From Treponema sp. (GTDB taxonomy: Bacteria; Spirochaetota; Spirochaetia; Treponematales; Treponemataceae), in NCBI GenBank assembly GCA_024687165.1, contig JAILEY010000079.1, positions 1 to 64,000 of the forward strand: 64,000 bases of DNA, given 5' to 3'. Both the position numbers and the translations under genes were made by a program. The notes beneath the pieces are model-generated. The model was given only the letters and a program-made list of their open reading frames with translations. It did no database searches and was not told the DNA's origin. This document shows, piece by piece, positions 17,156 through 25,778 of this stretch; within the stretch, counting starts at the first letter, position 1; the number at the start of each line of letters is the position of its first letter.

Positions 17156-18462
17156 GAAGACACCTTTGTTATGCACAAGCTGCTTATCCAGATTTTATTT
17201 TTCTCATCGATATCAAGATCAAGAAAGCCGTTATATTTTTCAACAAGATTTTTTACGCTTTCAATTCCAAGCCCGTGTTCACCAATTTCATTTTTTGTAG
17301 AAAGGAACCTGTCACCAAGTCTGACAACAGGATTTTCAAAATGATTTTCTACATTAAAAATTATGAAATTTCCTTCAGCTTCATAAAGACTTACCTTAAC
17401 GATTTTTTCTTCAAGGGAAGTTCCTTTTTCCGCACGAACCGCATTATCAATCAGATTTCCGAACATCGCAATCAAATCAATATCTTTAATAAAACCAAGA
17501 TAAACATGCGGCTCAATATTCAGTTCAAGCTTAACTAAGTTATATTTTGCACGAGCTTCTTTATCATTTATAAGCGCATTGAAAATTCTGTTATCCGTAT
17601 AAATTTTTGGAGTGAACTTTATGATGTCATTATTCATCTGCTCAAGAATTGCTTTCATTTCATCAGTTTTATTTTCACCGCAAAGTGTCAAAAGAACGGA
17701 AAGATAATGTTTTGCATCATGCCTGTAAATACTCTGATTTTTTTCAAGTTCATCAAGGCGATTATAAAATTTTCTTTCAAGCTCATTTTTTTCTTCAAGA
17801 ATCATATTTTCTTTTTTAGTCGGATTTTCAATATTCAAGTAAACGGCAATTACAGAAAGAGTAACAGCAAGGCTAGTAGTTAAAGATTCAGGATAAAGCA
17901 GCTGAATGAGGGCGATAATGCCGACTGTAAAAATACAAACAATGATTCCTTTTCTTTTGCTCACCGACAGATGATGATAGTTCATAAGGAAAATAACGAT
18001 ACATGAAAAACAGAACAGAGCCGCAAAAATAAAGCAGACATAAACTGAAATTCCCATTGAATAATTTGTAATTTTTCCTTCGATGAATTTTAGTTTATTG
18101 ATAAAAACTGTAACACCTAAAAACACAAGAACAGGCGGAATAAAAAACAGCGACTGAAGCAATGGCTTTTTGGGAAAACCAAAGGTAATGCTGACGATGT
18201 ACAAAAACAAAAAATAGACAACAGCATCAAGAGACAAAAAGAAAAGCAGATGTGCACCAAGATTTATCCACAGACTTATACTGCCAAGGTGATTGACTGT
18301 ATACGCCGTAAAGCCGTCAAAAAAAATACTCATTTCTGCTAAAACAAAAAGAGTATCATAAAAAATATTACATCGATTATTTGTGCCGTCATCAATCAGT
18401 TTGTAACCTGTATAACACAGAATTACAAGGCACGCTATCTGCATCTTGCAGTATTCAATCAT
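17152..18462 (-). CDS. GHKL sensor histidine kinase (AgrC/LytS-like)
   Basis: Membrane sensor kinase of 436 residues. The N-terminal half has about six or seven hydrophobic segments; a phosphoacceptor box IYRHDAKHYLSVLLTL follows a coiled linker; the GHKL ATPase shows the N-box GNLIDNAVRAEKG and G-box GEHGLGIESVKNLVEKYNG. The type pairs with LytTR regulators, and one is encoded in the same operon at 21389-22135. The gene overlaps coaBC and nagZ by 4 bp (ATGA) at both ends. It may sense an envelope or peptide signal. Confidence 0.87.
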   Translation of the reverse strand: MIEYCKMQIACLVILCYTGYKLIDDGTNNRCNIFYDTLFVLAEMSIFFDGFTAYTVNHLGSISLWINLGAHLLFFLSLDAVVYFLFLYIVSITFGFPKKPLLQSLFFIPPVLVFLGVTVFINKLKFIEGKITNYSMGISVYVCFIFAALFCFSCIVIFLMNYHHLSVSKRKGIIVCIFTVGIIALIQLLYPESLTTSLAVTLSVIAVYLNIENPTKKENMILEEKNELERKFYNRLDELEKNQSIYRHDAKHYLSVLLTLCGENKTDEMKAILEQMNNDIIKFTPKIYTDNRIFNALINDKEARAKYNLVKLELNIEPHVYLGFIKDIDLIAMFGNLIDNAVRAEKGTSLEEKIVKVSLYEAEGNFIIFNVENHFENPVVRLGDRFLSTKNEIGEHGLGIESVKNLVEKYNGFLDLDIDEKNKIWISSLCITKVSS

Positions 18463-19640
18463 TTTATTTCATCCAGTATTGCAGAAGCAACTTTTTCTTT
18501 ACTCATAACAGGCAGCTGTTTTTCAAAGTCTTTTGAAATCAGCGTAACAACATTTGTATCTGAACCAAATCCCGCACCTTCAACATTAATTGAATTTGCA
18601 ACAATCATATCAAGATTCTTTTTTTCAAGTTTCAATTTTGCATTTTCTAAAAGATTTTCAGTTTCCATGCAGAATCCGCAGAGGAACTGACCGTTTCTTT
18701 TATTTTCACCAAGATACTTAAGAATATCATCAGTTCGCTCAAGTTCAATAGAAAGATCTGCATCTGATTTTTTCAATTTATGATCTGCAGTGTGAGACGG
18801 TCTGTAATCCGCAACAGCAGCAGATTTAACAACGATATCAGTTTCCGGGAAATACTTTTTTACCGCATCAAACATTTCAGCTGCACTTTTTACTTTTACA
18901 GTTTCAACAAAAAGAGGGGACAGAAGAGAAACAAGTCCTGAGACAAGAGTAACCTGAGCTCCGCGGTAAGAAGCAATTTTTGCAACTGCATATCCCATTT
19001 TTCCGCTGGAATGATTTGTAATAAATCTCACCGGATCAATTGCTTCCTGAGTTGGTCCTGCAGTAACAAGAATTTTTTTTCCTGCAAGATCATGCTCAAA
19101 GGCAATTTCATGTGCAATGTATTCAAAAAGAACTTCTGCTTCTGCCATTTTTCCTTTACCGACATCTCCGCAGGCAAGACGGCCACATTCCGGTTCTGCA
19201 ATCATAATTCCAAAAAGAGAACAGTCATCAAGATTTTTCTGCGTAACAGGATTTTCATACATTCCCGTATTCATCGCAGGCGCAATAATTTTAGGACAGG
19301 ATGCTGCAAGAAAAGTTGTCGTAAGCATATCGTCTGCAATACCGTGCGCGATCTTTGCAATCACGTTGGCAGTTGCAGGCGCAATCATAAACACGTCAGC
19401 TTTTTTTGCAAGTGAAACATGCTGTACAGAAAATTCAAAATTGCGGTCAAAAGTATCTGTAAGGCATTTATTTCCCGTAAGCGTTTCAAAGGTTATGGGA
19501 TTTATAAAATTACATGCATTTTTTGTCATAATGACATGAACATCTGCATGAGCCTTTACAAGAAGACTTGCAAGACATGCACTTTTGTAAGCTGCAATAC
19601 TTCCTGTAACACCAAGTACGACCGTTTTTCCTGTAAGCAT
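18459..19640 (-). CDS. coaBC: Bifunctional phosphopantothenoylcysteine decarboxylase / phosphopantothenate-cysteine ligase
   Basis: Catalyses two successive steps of coenzyme A synthesis. The 393-residue protein has the N-terminal flavin-dependent CoaC domain (GVTGSIAAYKSACLASLL, HVSLAKKADVFMIAPATAN, PAMNTGMYENP) and the C-terminal CoaB ligase (GPTQEAIDPVRFITNHSSGK, about residue 195 onward). Length and domain order match the usual fusion. It is embedded in a signalling operon and overlaps the kinase gene by 4 bp, an odd place for a housekeeping gene. Confidence 0.93.
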   Translation of the reverse strand: MLTGKTVVLGVTGSIAAYKSACLASLLVKAHADVHVIMTKNACNFINPITFETLTGNKCLTDTFDRNFEFSVQHVSLAKKADVFMIAPATANVIAKIAHGIADDMLTTTFLAASCPKIIAPAMNTGMYENPVTQKNLDDCSLFGIMIAEPECGRLACGDVGKGKMAEAEVLFEYIAHEIAFEHDLAGKKILVTAGPTQEAIDPVRFITNHSSGKMGYAVAKIASYRGAQVTLVSGLVSLLSPLFVETVKVKSAAEMFDAVKKYFPETDIVVKSAAVADYRPSHTADHKLKKSDADLSIELERTDDILKYLGENKRNGQFLCGFCMETENLLENAKLKLEKKNLDMIVANSINVEGAGFGSDTNVVTLISKDFEKQLPVMSKEKVASAILDEIK

Positions 19641-19661
19641 ATTTTTTACCTTAATCTGATT

Positions 19662-21386
19662 TTATTCTGCAATCTGCACTACAATTGAATTTGATTTTTT
19701 TGTAATGCCTGATTTTATTCCCGTAACTTCAACGTACATTGTTGAGCCGTTATTCCCGGAACCAAGTACATATTTTTCACTTGTACAGTTTGATTTTTTA
19801 CCGTTCTCGTACCATCTGTAAGTTACTGGTTCATCAAACTGATTGCTTCCGCAGGTGATGTAATTATTTCCAGAAGAGAGATTTACAGTTGAATTACTCT
19901 TCATAAGGTTTGCTGTTCCTGCAGAGCCACCGTTTCTGTTGTATGTACCGCCAACATTTTTTCCCGCAGCATTATTGAAAACTGAATTAAGCTTTGATGA
20001 AGAAACTATGTTGATTTTTGAGTGATCGTTGTATGCAGAAAAATTCATCGATCTGTCCATTTTTCCAAGAGGCTTTTCAGAAATAAACACCCAGTTTGAT
20101 GCGTTATATTTTACGAATGCTTCGTACACAACACCGCTGTTCGGTTCAATGTAAAGGCCGCTTTTTGAATCTGAAGAACTGATCCACAAACCTCCGCATG
20201 AAGAAAGATTATAAGAGGCTGTCTGAGGCTGTACATTTTCAACAGTTCCTGAAGCTGGAGAATCAGGCTGAATTGTTACTACAGTTACATTTGACGGTGA
20301 ATCTGAAGAAATATGATTTTCAACAACAGGAGGCTTACAGTAAATACTTGAAATCTTTGAGCGGATTTTTATTCTGCTTGTTTTTCCAATTACTTCAACA
20401 TAAACGCTGTGTGCACCTTCAGCAAGCCATACAGAACATTCGGATTTTTTTGGAGCATGTACAAATGAGTTATCAACATACCAGGCATAATCAAGCTCTT
20501 CATCAACTGTAAGCATATTGCATGTAAATAAAGTTGATTTTGTAGAAATGCATTCAGCAGGCACTACGATTTTAATTGTATCTGTTGAACGAAGATAACG
20601 TGCCACACTTGCAGACGAGCGTGACTTTGTGTAATAGAATTGTCTTCCGGAATTATCAAGAAGAGAAAGATTGTAATCTTCATATGTAAACTTTCCAAGG
20701 CCTGAATTAAATTCAAGTTCATCAGTTACAGTTCCAGCTGGAGTTTCAGAATAAACCCATTTCTTATTTCCGTTTGATGCAACTACAACATGTGAAGGAT
20801 AGAATTTTCCGTTCGAAGTAAACCACAATCCTTTTTCACTGTTATTACTATTTACAATCCACAGACCATTAAGATTTTTTCTTGCGCGTTTTAATGCTTC
20901 TGCAGCTTCACGTGCAGCTTTTTCTTCTGCAATTCGTCTTGCTTCTGCTTCAAGATATTCCTGACGCTGAGCTTCAAGCTTTTCCATTGTGATTCCGTTT
21001 TTTGGATCTACTGCATAAACAATAAATGTAAATTTATAGCCGCCGCAATCTGCAACAACAAGACCGTATCCTGTTCTTGTAGCACGGATTGTATACTGCC
21101 CCGGAGCAACCCCATTCTGCCCTACACTCAGACATGGAGAAGAGCCCTGCCAGTTTGTATAAATCGATACAGGATAACCGTTATCTACAGGCTTTGAAGT
21201 TGCCGTAAATTCAAAATCATTTCCCTTTGAATAGTCAATAACAACAGTTGCTGATTTTCCTGTGTAATATAAACCGTCATGAGAAACAAGAATTCCTTCA
21301 AGGCTCCACAACTGCTTCATTGAAGAACAGGCTGCCATAATCAAGGCTGCTGCCAGAATTCCAAGCGCAAATACTTTCTTTTTCAT
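19662..21386 (-). CDS. Lipoprotein with internally duplicated domains, unknown function
   Basis: Not recognised. The 574-residue protein has a lipoprotein signal (LIMAACSS, Cys20). After a charged helix near residues 137-170 (EAQRQEYLEAEARRIAEEKA) two similar units follow, one starting NGLWIVNSNNSEKGLWF and the other GGLWISSSDSKSGLYIE. Each runs into an Ig-like part with YRWYENG or YAWYVDN and ends in YVEVTGIKSG or YVEVIGKTSR. It begins 2 bp after the LytTR regulator stop, so it is a likely partner or target of that signalling system, placed at the surface or in the periplasm. Confidence 0.75.
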   Translation of the reverse strand: MKKKVFALGILAAALIMAACSSMKQLWSLEGILVSHDGLYYTGKSATVVIDYSKGNDFEFTATSKPVDNGYPVSIYTNWQGSSPCLSVGQNGVAPGQYTIRATRTGYGLVVADCGGYKFTFIVYAVDPKNGITMEKLEAQRQEYLEAEARRIAEEKAAREAAEALKRARKNLNGLWIVNSNNSEKGLWFTSNGKFYPSHVVVASNGNKKWVYSETPAGTVTDELEFNSGLGKFTYEDYNLSLLDNSGRQFYYTKSRSSASVARYLRSTDTIKIVVPAECISTKSTLFTCNMLTVDEELDYAWYVDNSFVHAPKKSECSVWLAEGAHSVYVEVIGKTSRIKIRSKISSIYCKPPVVENHISSDSPSNVTVVTIQPDSPASGTVENVQPQTASYNLSSCGGLWISSSDSKSGLYIEPNSGVVYEAFVKYNASNWVFISEKPLGKMDRSMNFSAYNDHSKINIVSSSKLNSVFNNAAGKNVGGTYNRNGGSAGTANLMKSNSTVNLSSGNNYITCGSNQFDEPVTYRWYENGKKSNCTSEKYVLGSGNNGSTMYVEVTGIKSGITKKSNSIVVQIAE

Positions 21387-21388
21387 TT

Positions 21389-22135
21389 TTAACTCCTTCT
21401 GTATTTCTTGCTGAAGTATTTTGAAAATTCATGATGGAAGTTTTCCTTGTTTCCACGAGAGATTGAAATAATCTGCTCATTTTCCATCGTGATACTTTCA
21501 TTTGATATTGTAAAAATCTTCCTTATATTCACTAAGTAACTTGAATGAGGAGAAGCAAATCCTTCAGGCTTTAATTCCTCTGCAAGATCTGCAAGTTTTT
21601 CACGGCTTGAAATATTTGCGTAAGATTTATACAGCGGAGAAGAAACTGAAAGCGTAACTTTAGTTCCATGCTTCTGCTTTTCAAGGTAAAGAATGTCGTT
21701 TACAGGAACAAGAAATGCAACACCGTCACTTACAAGTTCGATTGTCTTCTGTTCCTTACGATGCTTCATTTCAACAATAAGTTCACGGATAGTAGTCTTT
21801 ATACGTTCAACGTCAGAATTTTTAATTATGTAGCGGTACGGCATCACTTCAAAATGTTCAGCCTGAGGTGTAACAACTGAAGAGCAGAAACAAAGAACTG
21901 CAGTCTGATTTATACGCCTCATTTCACGTGCAGTCTCAAAGCCGTTCATCAGTTCCATCTGCATATCCGTAAGCAGAAGATCAGTATTTTCCTTCATTTC
22001 TTCTATATAAGACACGCCTGAAGAAAATGTTTTTATCTGCATTGTTCTCGCATCAAATTCAGGACAGCTTTCAATAAATCCCTTCATCTGCAAAAGATCG
22101 ATTTCACTGTCATCACATATCACAATATTGAACAT
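21389..22135 (-). CDS. LytTR-type response regulator (AgrA/LytR-like)
   Basis: Receiver plus LytTR DNA-binding domain, about 248 residues from the ATG at 22135. The receiver has the acidic pair in IVICDDSEID and the phosphoacceptor Asp in LLLTDMQMELMNGFE; the LytTR domain runs from about residue 140 (ELVSDGVAFLVPVNDILYLE) to the end. A TATAAT box ends 6 nt before the ATG and there is no Shine-Dalgarno, so the mRNA is probably leaderless; a TTG further upstream would lie inside the promoter. It is the first gene of an operon that also encodes a GHKL kinase. Confidence 0.87.
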   Translation of the reverse strand: MFNIVICDDSEIDLLQMKGFIESCPEFDARTMQIKTFSSGVSYIEEMKENTDLLLTDMQMELMNGFETAREMRRINQTAVLCFCSSVVTPQAEHFEVMPYRYIIKNSDVERIKTTIRELIVEMKHRKEQKTIELVSDGVAFLVPVNDILYLEKQKHGTKVTLSVSSPLYKSYANISSREKLADLAEELKPEGFASPHSSYLVNIRKIFTISNESITMENEQIISISRGNKENFHHEFSKYFSKKYRRS

Positions 22136-22141
22136 AAAAAA

Positions 22142-22147
22142 ATTATA
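22142..22147 (-). promoter_or_regulatory. -10 box of the LytTR regulator operon
   Basis: A perfect TATAAT on the minus strand ends 6 nt before the start codon. No good -35 is seen (T-rich instead). The spacing places the transcription start at the ATG. Confidence 0.55.
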
Positions 22148-22234
22148 CACCGAATTCAAAGAAAAAAAAAGAAGCGGATTTTTTGTGAAAAAGAACTCTT
22201 AAAACATAAATAAAGACGGGAATCCATCCCTCTT

Positions 22235-22263
22235 TTGCACAATTCAATTCATTCTGCTATAAT
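22235..22263 (+). promoter_or_regulatory. Promoter of aroB, nearly leaderless
   Basis: TTGCAC, 17-nt spacer, TATAAT. The -10 box ends 9 nt before the ATG at 22273 and no Shine-Dalgarno exists in between. Confidence 0.75.
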
Positions 22264-22272
22264 CCATCCATC

Positions 22273-23370
22273 ATGGAAAAAACATCTTCATTCATTTTGA
22301 AATATCCGGAAAATTCGGGATTTGATAAGACTGACATAATTTTTTATTCAGGCACTCCTGAGCTTGAAAAAATCTACTTCGACTGTGAAAAAACTTATCC
22401 AAACAGGCTTTTTGTTACAGATACAAATATTGCTTCCCTTGACTGCATGAAAACATTTCTTTCAAAGGTTGAAGCAAATGATGCACAGGGAGACAGACTT
22501 CTTGTTCTTGGTGCTGGTGAAAAATATAAAACAATTGAAAGCGTCCTTGAAATAGTAAAAAAGGCACTGGACGCTAACTTCAACAGGAACTGCGTTTTCG
22601 TAGGAATTGGCGGCGGCGTTATCTGCGACATGACAGCATTTGCCGCAAGCATGTTCAAACGCGGTGTTGATGTAGAATTTGTTTCAACAACACTTCTTGC
22701 TGATGTTGATGCAAGCGTCGGCGGAAAAACAGGCTGTGATTTTGAAAGCTACAAGAATATGATCGGTGCATTCTATCCTGCAAAAAGACTTCATGTTGCG
22801 CCTCAGTTCGTAAAATCCCTGCCGGAAAAAGAATATATTTCAGGACTTGCAGAAGCTATAAAAACTGCACTTCTCTTTTCACCGTCAATGACTGAACTTT
22901 TAAAAACACAAAAAGATAAAATCATGGCACGGGACGATGAAGCAGTTCAAAGCATAATTACAGAATGTGCAAAAGCAAAAGCTGCGATTGTACAGGAAGA
23001 TTTTAAGGAAAAAAGAAACCGAGCATTCTTAAATTACGGCCACACTTTCGGTCATGCACTTGAAAGCGTTTCAGGGCTTGGCGAAATCACTCATGGAGAA
23101 GGAGTTGCATGGGGCATGGCAAGAGCAGCAGAACTTTCACTCAATCTTGGTTTATGTTCAAAAGAATTCGCAAAAGACACAATTGATCTTCTTAAATCTT
23201 ACGGCTACGACACAAAAAAAGCCGGCGAAAATCTCAAAGAAAAAATTCTTTCTGCAATGCACAAAGACAAAAAGAACAATTCTTCTGCAATCCGCGTAAT
23301 TTTACAAAGCGGACCCCAACAGACAATTATCAAAGAAGTATCTGATAAAGACCTGGAAGCAGTAATATGA
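22273..23370 (+). CDS. aroB: 3-dehydroquinate synthase
   Basis: Second step of the shikimate pathway, making 3-dehydroquinate from DAHP with NAD and a divalent metal. The 365-residue protein has the NAD-binding GGGVICDMTAFAASMFKRG, STTLLADVDASVGGKTG, GLAEAIKTALL (metal Glu), and the metal-histidine motifs NYGHTFGHALE and HGEGVAWGMA. Length is normal. It overlaps the next gene by 4 bp. No other aro genes are in the window, so the rest of the pathway must lie elsewhere. Confidence 0.92.
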   Translation: MEKTSSFILKYPENSGFDKTDIIFYSGTPELEKIYFDCEKTYPNRLFVTDTNIASLDCMKTFLSKVEANDAQGDRLLVLGAGEKYKTIESVLEIVKKALDANFNRNCVFVGIGGGVICDMTAFAASMFKRGVDVEFVSTTLLADVDASVGGKTGCDFESYKNMIGAFYPAKRLHVAPQFVKSLPEKEYISGLAEAIKTALLFSPSMTELLKTQKDKIMARDDEAVQSIITECAKAKAAIVQEDFKEKRNRAFLNYGHTFGHALESVSGLGEITHGEGVAWGMARAAELSLNLGLCSKEFAKDTIDLLKSYGYDTKKAGENLKEKILSAMHKDKKNNSSAIRVILQSGPQQTIIKEVSDKDLEAVI

Positions 23371-24542
23371 TTAACAAGGAACATTATTTTGACTGGGCTG
23401 CAACTGCAGTTCCCGATGAAGAAATTTTAAAGAAAGCTCTTGATTACTCAACCACACATTGGGGAAATCCTTCAAGTATTCACGAAGCAGGAAGTGATGC
23501 AAAAAAAGCACTGGAAGAGGTGCGGTCAAAATGCGCTTATGCACTTGGCGTAGAAAGTTCAAAAATTTATTTTACTTCAGGCGGAACGGAAGGAGATCAT
23601 CTGCCACTTCTTTCAATTTTATCCCGTCCGCAAAAAGGCTCGGTTCTTGTAAGCGCAATTGAACATTCAGCTTTAACTCAAATGGCAAAAATGATTCAGA
23701 ACTGCGGCTGGCGTGTAATCACTGTAAATCCAAATAAAGACGGAATAATTACTCCTCAGGCAATTGAAGAAAAGCTTGAAGACGATACGACTTTTGTAAC
23801 AGTTATGGCAGTTAACAATGAAACAGGTGCAATCCAGAAGATAAAAGAAATTGCTGAGCTTCTGCTGAAAAAGGCAGGCGGAAAAAGAAAGCCTTTCTTC
23901 CATGTGGACTGCGTACAGGCTGCAGGAAAAATTCCGTTTGACCTGAATACACCTGGAATCGACAGTGCAAGTTTTTCAGCACATAAAATCGGTGGGCCAC
24001 GCGGAATTGGAATTCTTTATCTTGCAAAAGAATTTACATCATTTTTAAGAGGTGGCGGTCAGGAAAAGAACATCAGAAGCGGAACAGAAAATCTTTTTGG
24101 TGCAGCAGCATTTTCTTACGCATTGGAAAAATATTTTATTTCTTCAAAAAATACAGAAAGCACAAACCGATTTGAACAGCAGAAAAAAATGACTTTGAAT
24201 TTTATAGAAGAACTTAAGTCAATAAAAGGCTGCGTTCTGATTCCACATTGCAGATCAGACAATTCTACTGAAGAAAATTTCTCGCCATGGATTGTTCAGG
24301 CCGCATTTCCTGGAATTCCAGGACAGGTTATGGTCCGGGCATTAAGCAGCGAAGGCTTCTGCATTTCTACAGGAAGCGCCTGTTCAGCAGGAAGTCATGC
24401 ACGCCCTATTCTTGACACAATGCAGATTCCCGCAAAAGAAAAAGAAAGCGCTGTAAGATTCAGCTTTGGTCACGAAACAACTGAAAAAGGCATGAAGGAT
24501 CTTATTGAAAAGCTCAGGGAAATTACAGAAAAATTTCTGTAA
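23367..24542 (+). CDS. Cysteine desulfurase (NifS/IscS family)
   Basis: Pyridoxal-phosphate enzyme that takes sulfur from cysteine for Fe-S clusters or thio-modification. The 391-residue protein starts YFDWAATAVPDEEIL, has the PLP-lysine motif SAHKIGGPRGIG (about residue 206), the SGTENLFGAAAF element, and the active-site Cys in STGSACSAGSHARP (about 337). It is coupled to aroB by a 4-bp overlap; the functional link between the two is not obvious. No scaffold gene follows; copy 3 of the structured repeat begins immediately downstream. Confidence 0.88.
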   Translation: MINKEHYFDWAATAVPDEEILKKALDYSTTHWGNPSSIHEAGSDAKKALEEVRSKCAYALGVESSKIYFTSGGTEGDHLPLLSILSRPQKGSVLVSAIEHSALTQMAKMIQNCGWRVITVNPNKDGIITPQAIEEKLEDDTTFVTVMAVNNETGAIQKIKEIAELLLKKAGGKRKPFFHVDCVQAAGKIPFDLNTPGIDSASFSAHKIGGPRGIGILYLAKEFTSFLRGGGQEKNIRSGTENLFGAAAFSYALEKYFISSKNTESTNRFEQQKKMTLNFIEELKSIKGCVLIPHCRSDNSTEENFSPWIVQAAFPGIPGQVMVRALSSEGFCISTGSACSAGSHARPILDTMQIPAKEKESAVRFSFGHETTEKGMKDLIEKLREITEKFL

Positions 24543-24547
24543 ATTGC

Positions 24548-24761
24548 TCTAATTTCGAATTATTATAGATATAATAAAATTGGCGCGAAGGAGTGTTGAG
24601 CAGGACGAAAATATTCTGTTTGTTGCAGTCGCGGAAGCGACATAATAAATAGTTACTTTGCAACAAACAGTATATAGATGCTGTACAGCACCGGTTTTGG
24701 AATGCTCAACGCGACTGGAAGCCAATTTTATTATTTTTTTAGAAAAACTAGAATTTAGGGC
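24548..24761 (+). repeat. Dispersed structured repeat, copy 3 (best preserved)
   Basis: Fills the gap between the desulfurase gene and rsgA. The core, AAAATTGGCGCGAAGGAG to GGAAGCCAATTTTA, differs from copy 2 at only a few bases. Pairing is best here: terminal AAAATTGGC / GCCAATTTT, GTTGAGCA / TGCTCAAC, a perfect 12-bp pair CTGTTTGTTGCA / TGCAACAAACAG that encloses hairpin GTCGC-ggaa-GCGAC, and GATGCTG-ta-CAGCACC with one mismatch. The octamer TAAATTGC occurs on both sides (24540-24547 and 24762-24769) and may be a target duplication. Confidence 0.85.
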
Positions 24762-24765
24762 TAAA

Positions 24766-24794
24766 TTGCATTTTTAGGAGAATACACGTATACT
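24766..24794 (+). promoter_or_regulatory. Promoter of rsgA, nearly leaderless
   Basis: TTGCAT, 17-nt spacer, TATACT. The -10 box ends 9 nt before the ATG at 24804. The only AGGAG lies upstream of the -10 box and so would not be transcribed. Confidence 0.72.
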
Positions 24795-24803
24795 TTAATA
24801 ACT

Positions 24804-25766
24804 ATGGAAGGATTGATTTTAAACGGCAGCAAAAATGTATTTGAAGTCGAATGTGAAGACGGCATAATACGCAACTGTTCCATCAAAGGAAAGATTTTAA
24901 AAGATGCAGAAGGATACTATAATCCTCTTGCTCCAGGAGATGAGGTAATTCTTGATGATGAAACGCTCGAAGAAGAAAGCGGTCTCATTACAAACCTCAA
25001 GCCGCGCAGAAATCAGTTTGTTCGATGGAATATAAAAAAACGTCTTCCTCAGATTATTGCGGCAAACCTTGATTATCTTCTCATAGTCACAACTCCTGAA
25101 CAGCCTAACTTCAAGCCAAATTTCATAGACAGAGCCCTTGCGCAAGCAGAAAAAGAAAACATCACGCCTGTAATCGTGTGCAATAAGTACGACCTTCCTA
25201 AAGGCCGCGACGAAGACTTCCAGAATCATCTTAAAATCTGGGAGGACATGGGCTATAAAGTTATCCGCTCAAGTGCAAGAACAGGTGAAGGAATTGAAGA
25301 GCTTGCACATTTCATCCAGGACAAACTTTGTGCATTTGTAGGACAGAGCGGCGTCGGAAAAAGCTCAATAATCAACGTGCTTGATAATACTGTTGTACTC
25401 AAAACAGGAAGTCTTTCAAAAAAATACGGAAAAGGTTGCCATACAACAACAAAAGGAACTTTATTCCATCTTGAAATAAACGAAGCGCTCATGGGCGGTC
25501 TTAAGGATTCAACAGCGAGCATAATCGACACTCCGGGAGTAAAAACCTTCCAACTTCACGACATAACTGCTGACAATCTTCAGTTTTACTACAGGGATTT
25601 TGCACCTTATCTTGGAAAATGCAAATTCGGCATGAGCTGCACCCACACTCACGAAGAAGGCTGTGAAATACTCAAGGCAGTTGAAGATGGAAAAATTTCC
25701 GCTCTCAGATACGAAAGCTGGGCAAAATGCGCAGAAGAACTGAGAACCGGTAAAATCAGCGACTAA
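24804..25766 (+). CDS. rsgA: Small-ribosomal-subunit biogenesis GTPase RsgA
   Basis: Circularly permuted GTPase that helps mature the 30S subunit. The 320-residue protein has an N-terminal OB fold, then G4 (VCNKYD, about residue 130), G1 (GQSGVGKSS, about 179), G2 region (KGCHTTTKGTLFHL), G3 (DTPGVKTF), and a C-terminal zinc-binding part with Cys and His (CKFGMSCTHTHEEGC). The permuted order G4-G1-G3 is diagnostic. It is followed 12 bp later by a DMT permease gene. Confidence 0.93.
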   Translation: MEGLILNGSKNVFEVECEDGIIRNCSIKGKILKDAEGYYNPLAPGDEVILDDETLEEESGLITNLKPRRNQFVRWNIKKRLPQIIAANLDYLLIVTTPEQPNFKPNFIDRALAQAEKENITPVIVCNKYDLPKGRDEDFQNHLKIWEDMGYKVIRSSARTGEGIEELAHFIQDKLCAFVGQSGVGKSSIINVLDNTVVLKTGSLSKKYGKGCHTTTKGTLFHLEINEALMGGLKDSTASIIDTPGVKTFQLHDITADNLQFYYRDFAPYLGKCKFGMSCTHTHEEGCEILKAVEDGKISALRYESWAKCAEELRTGKISD

Positions 25767-25778
25767 AGAAATATAAAA

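Noticed and set aside
16838-17300. Plus-strand frames opposite nagZ and the kinase gene
   Set aside because: Antisense to real genes with catalytic motifs; no ribosome sites.
12070-24761. Insertion sequence with transposase
   Set aside because: No open frame exists inside the repeats; at most they are non-autonomous elements.
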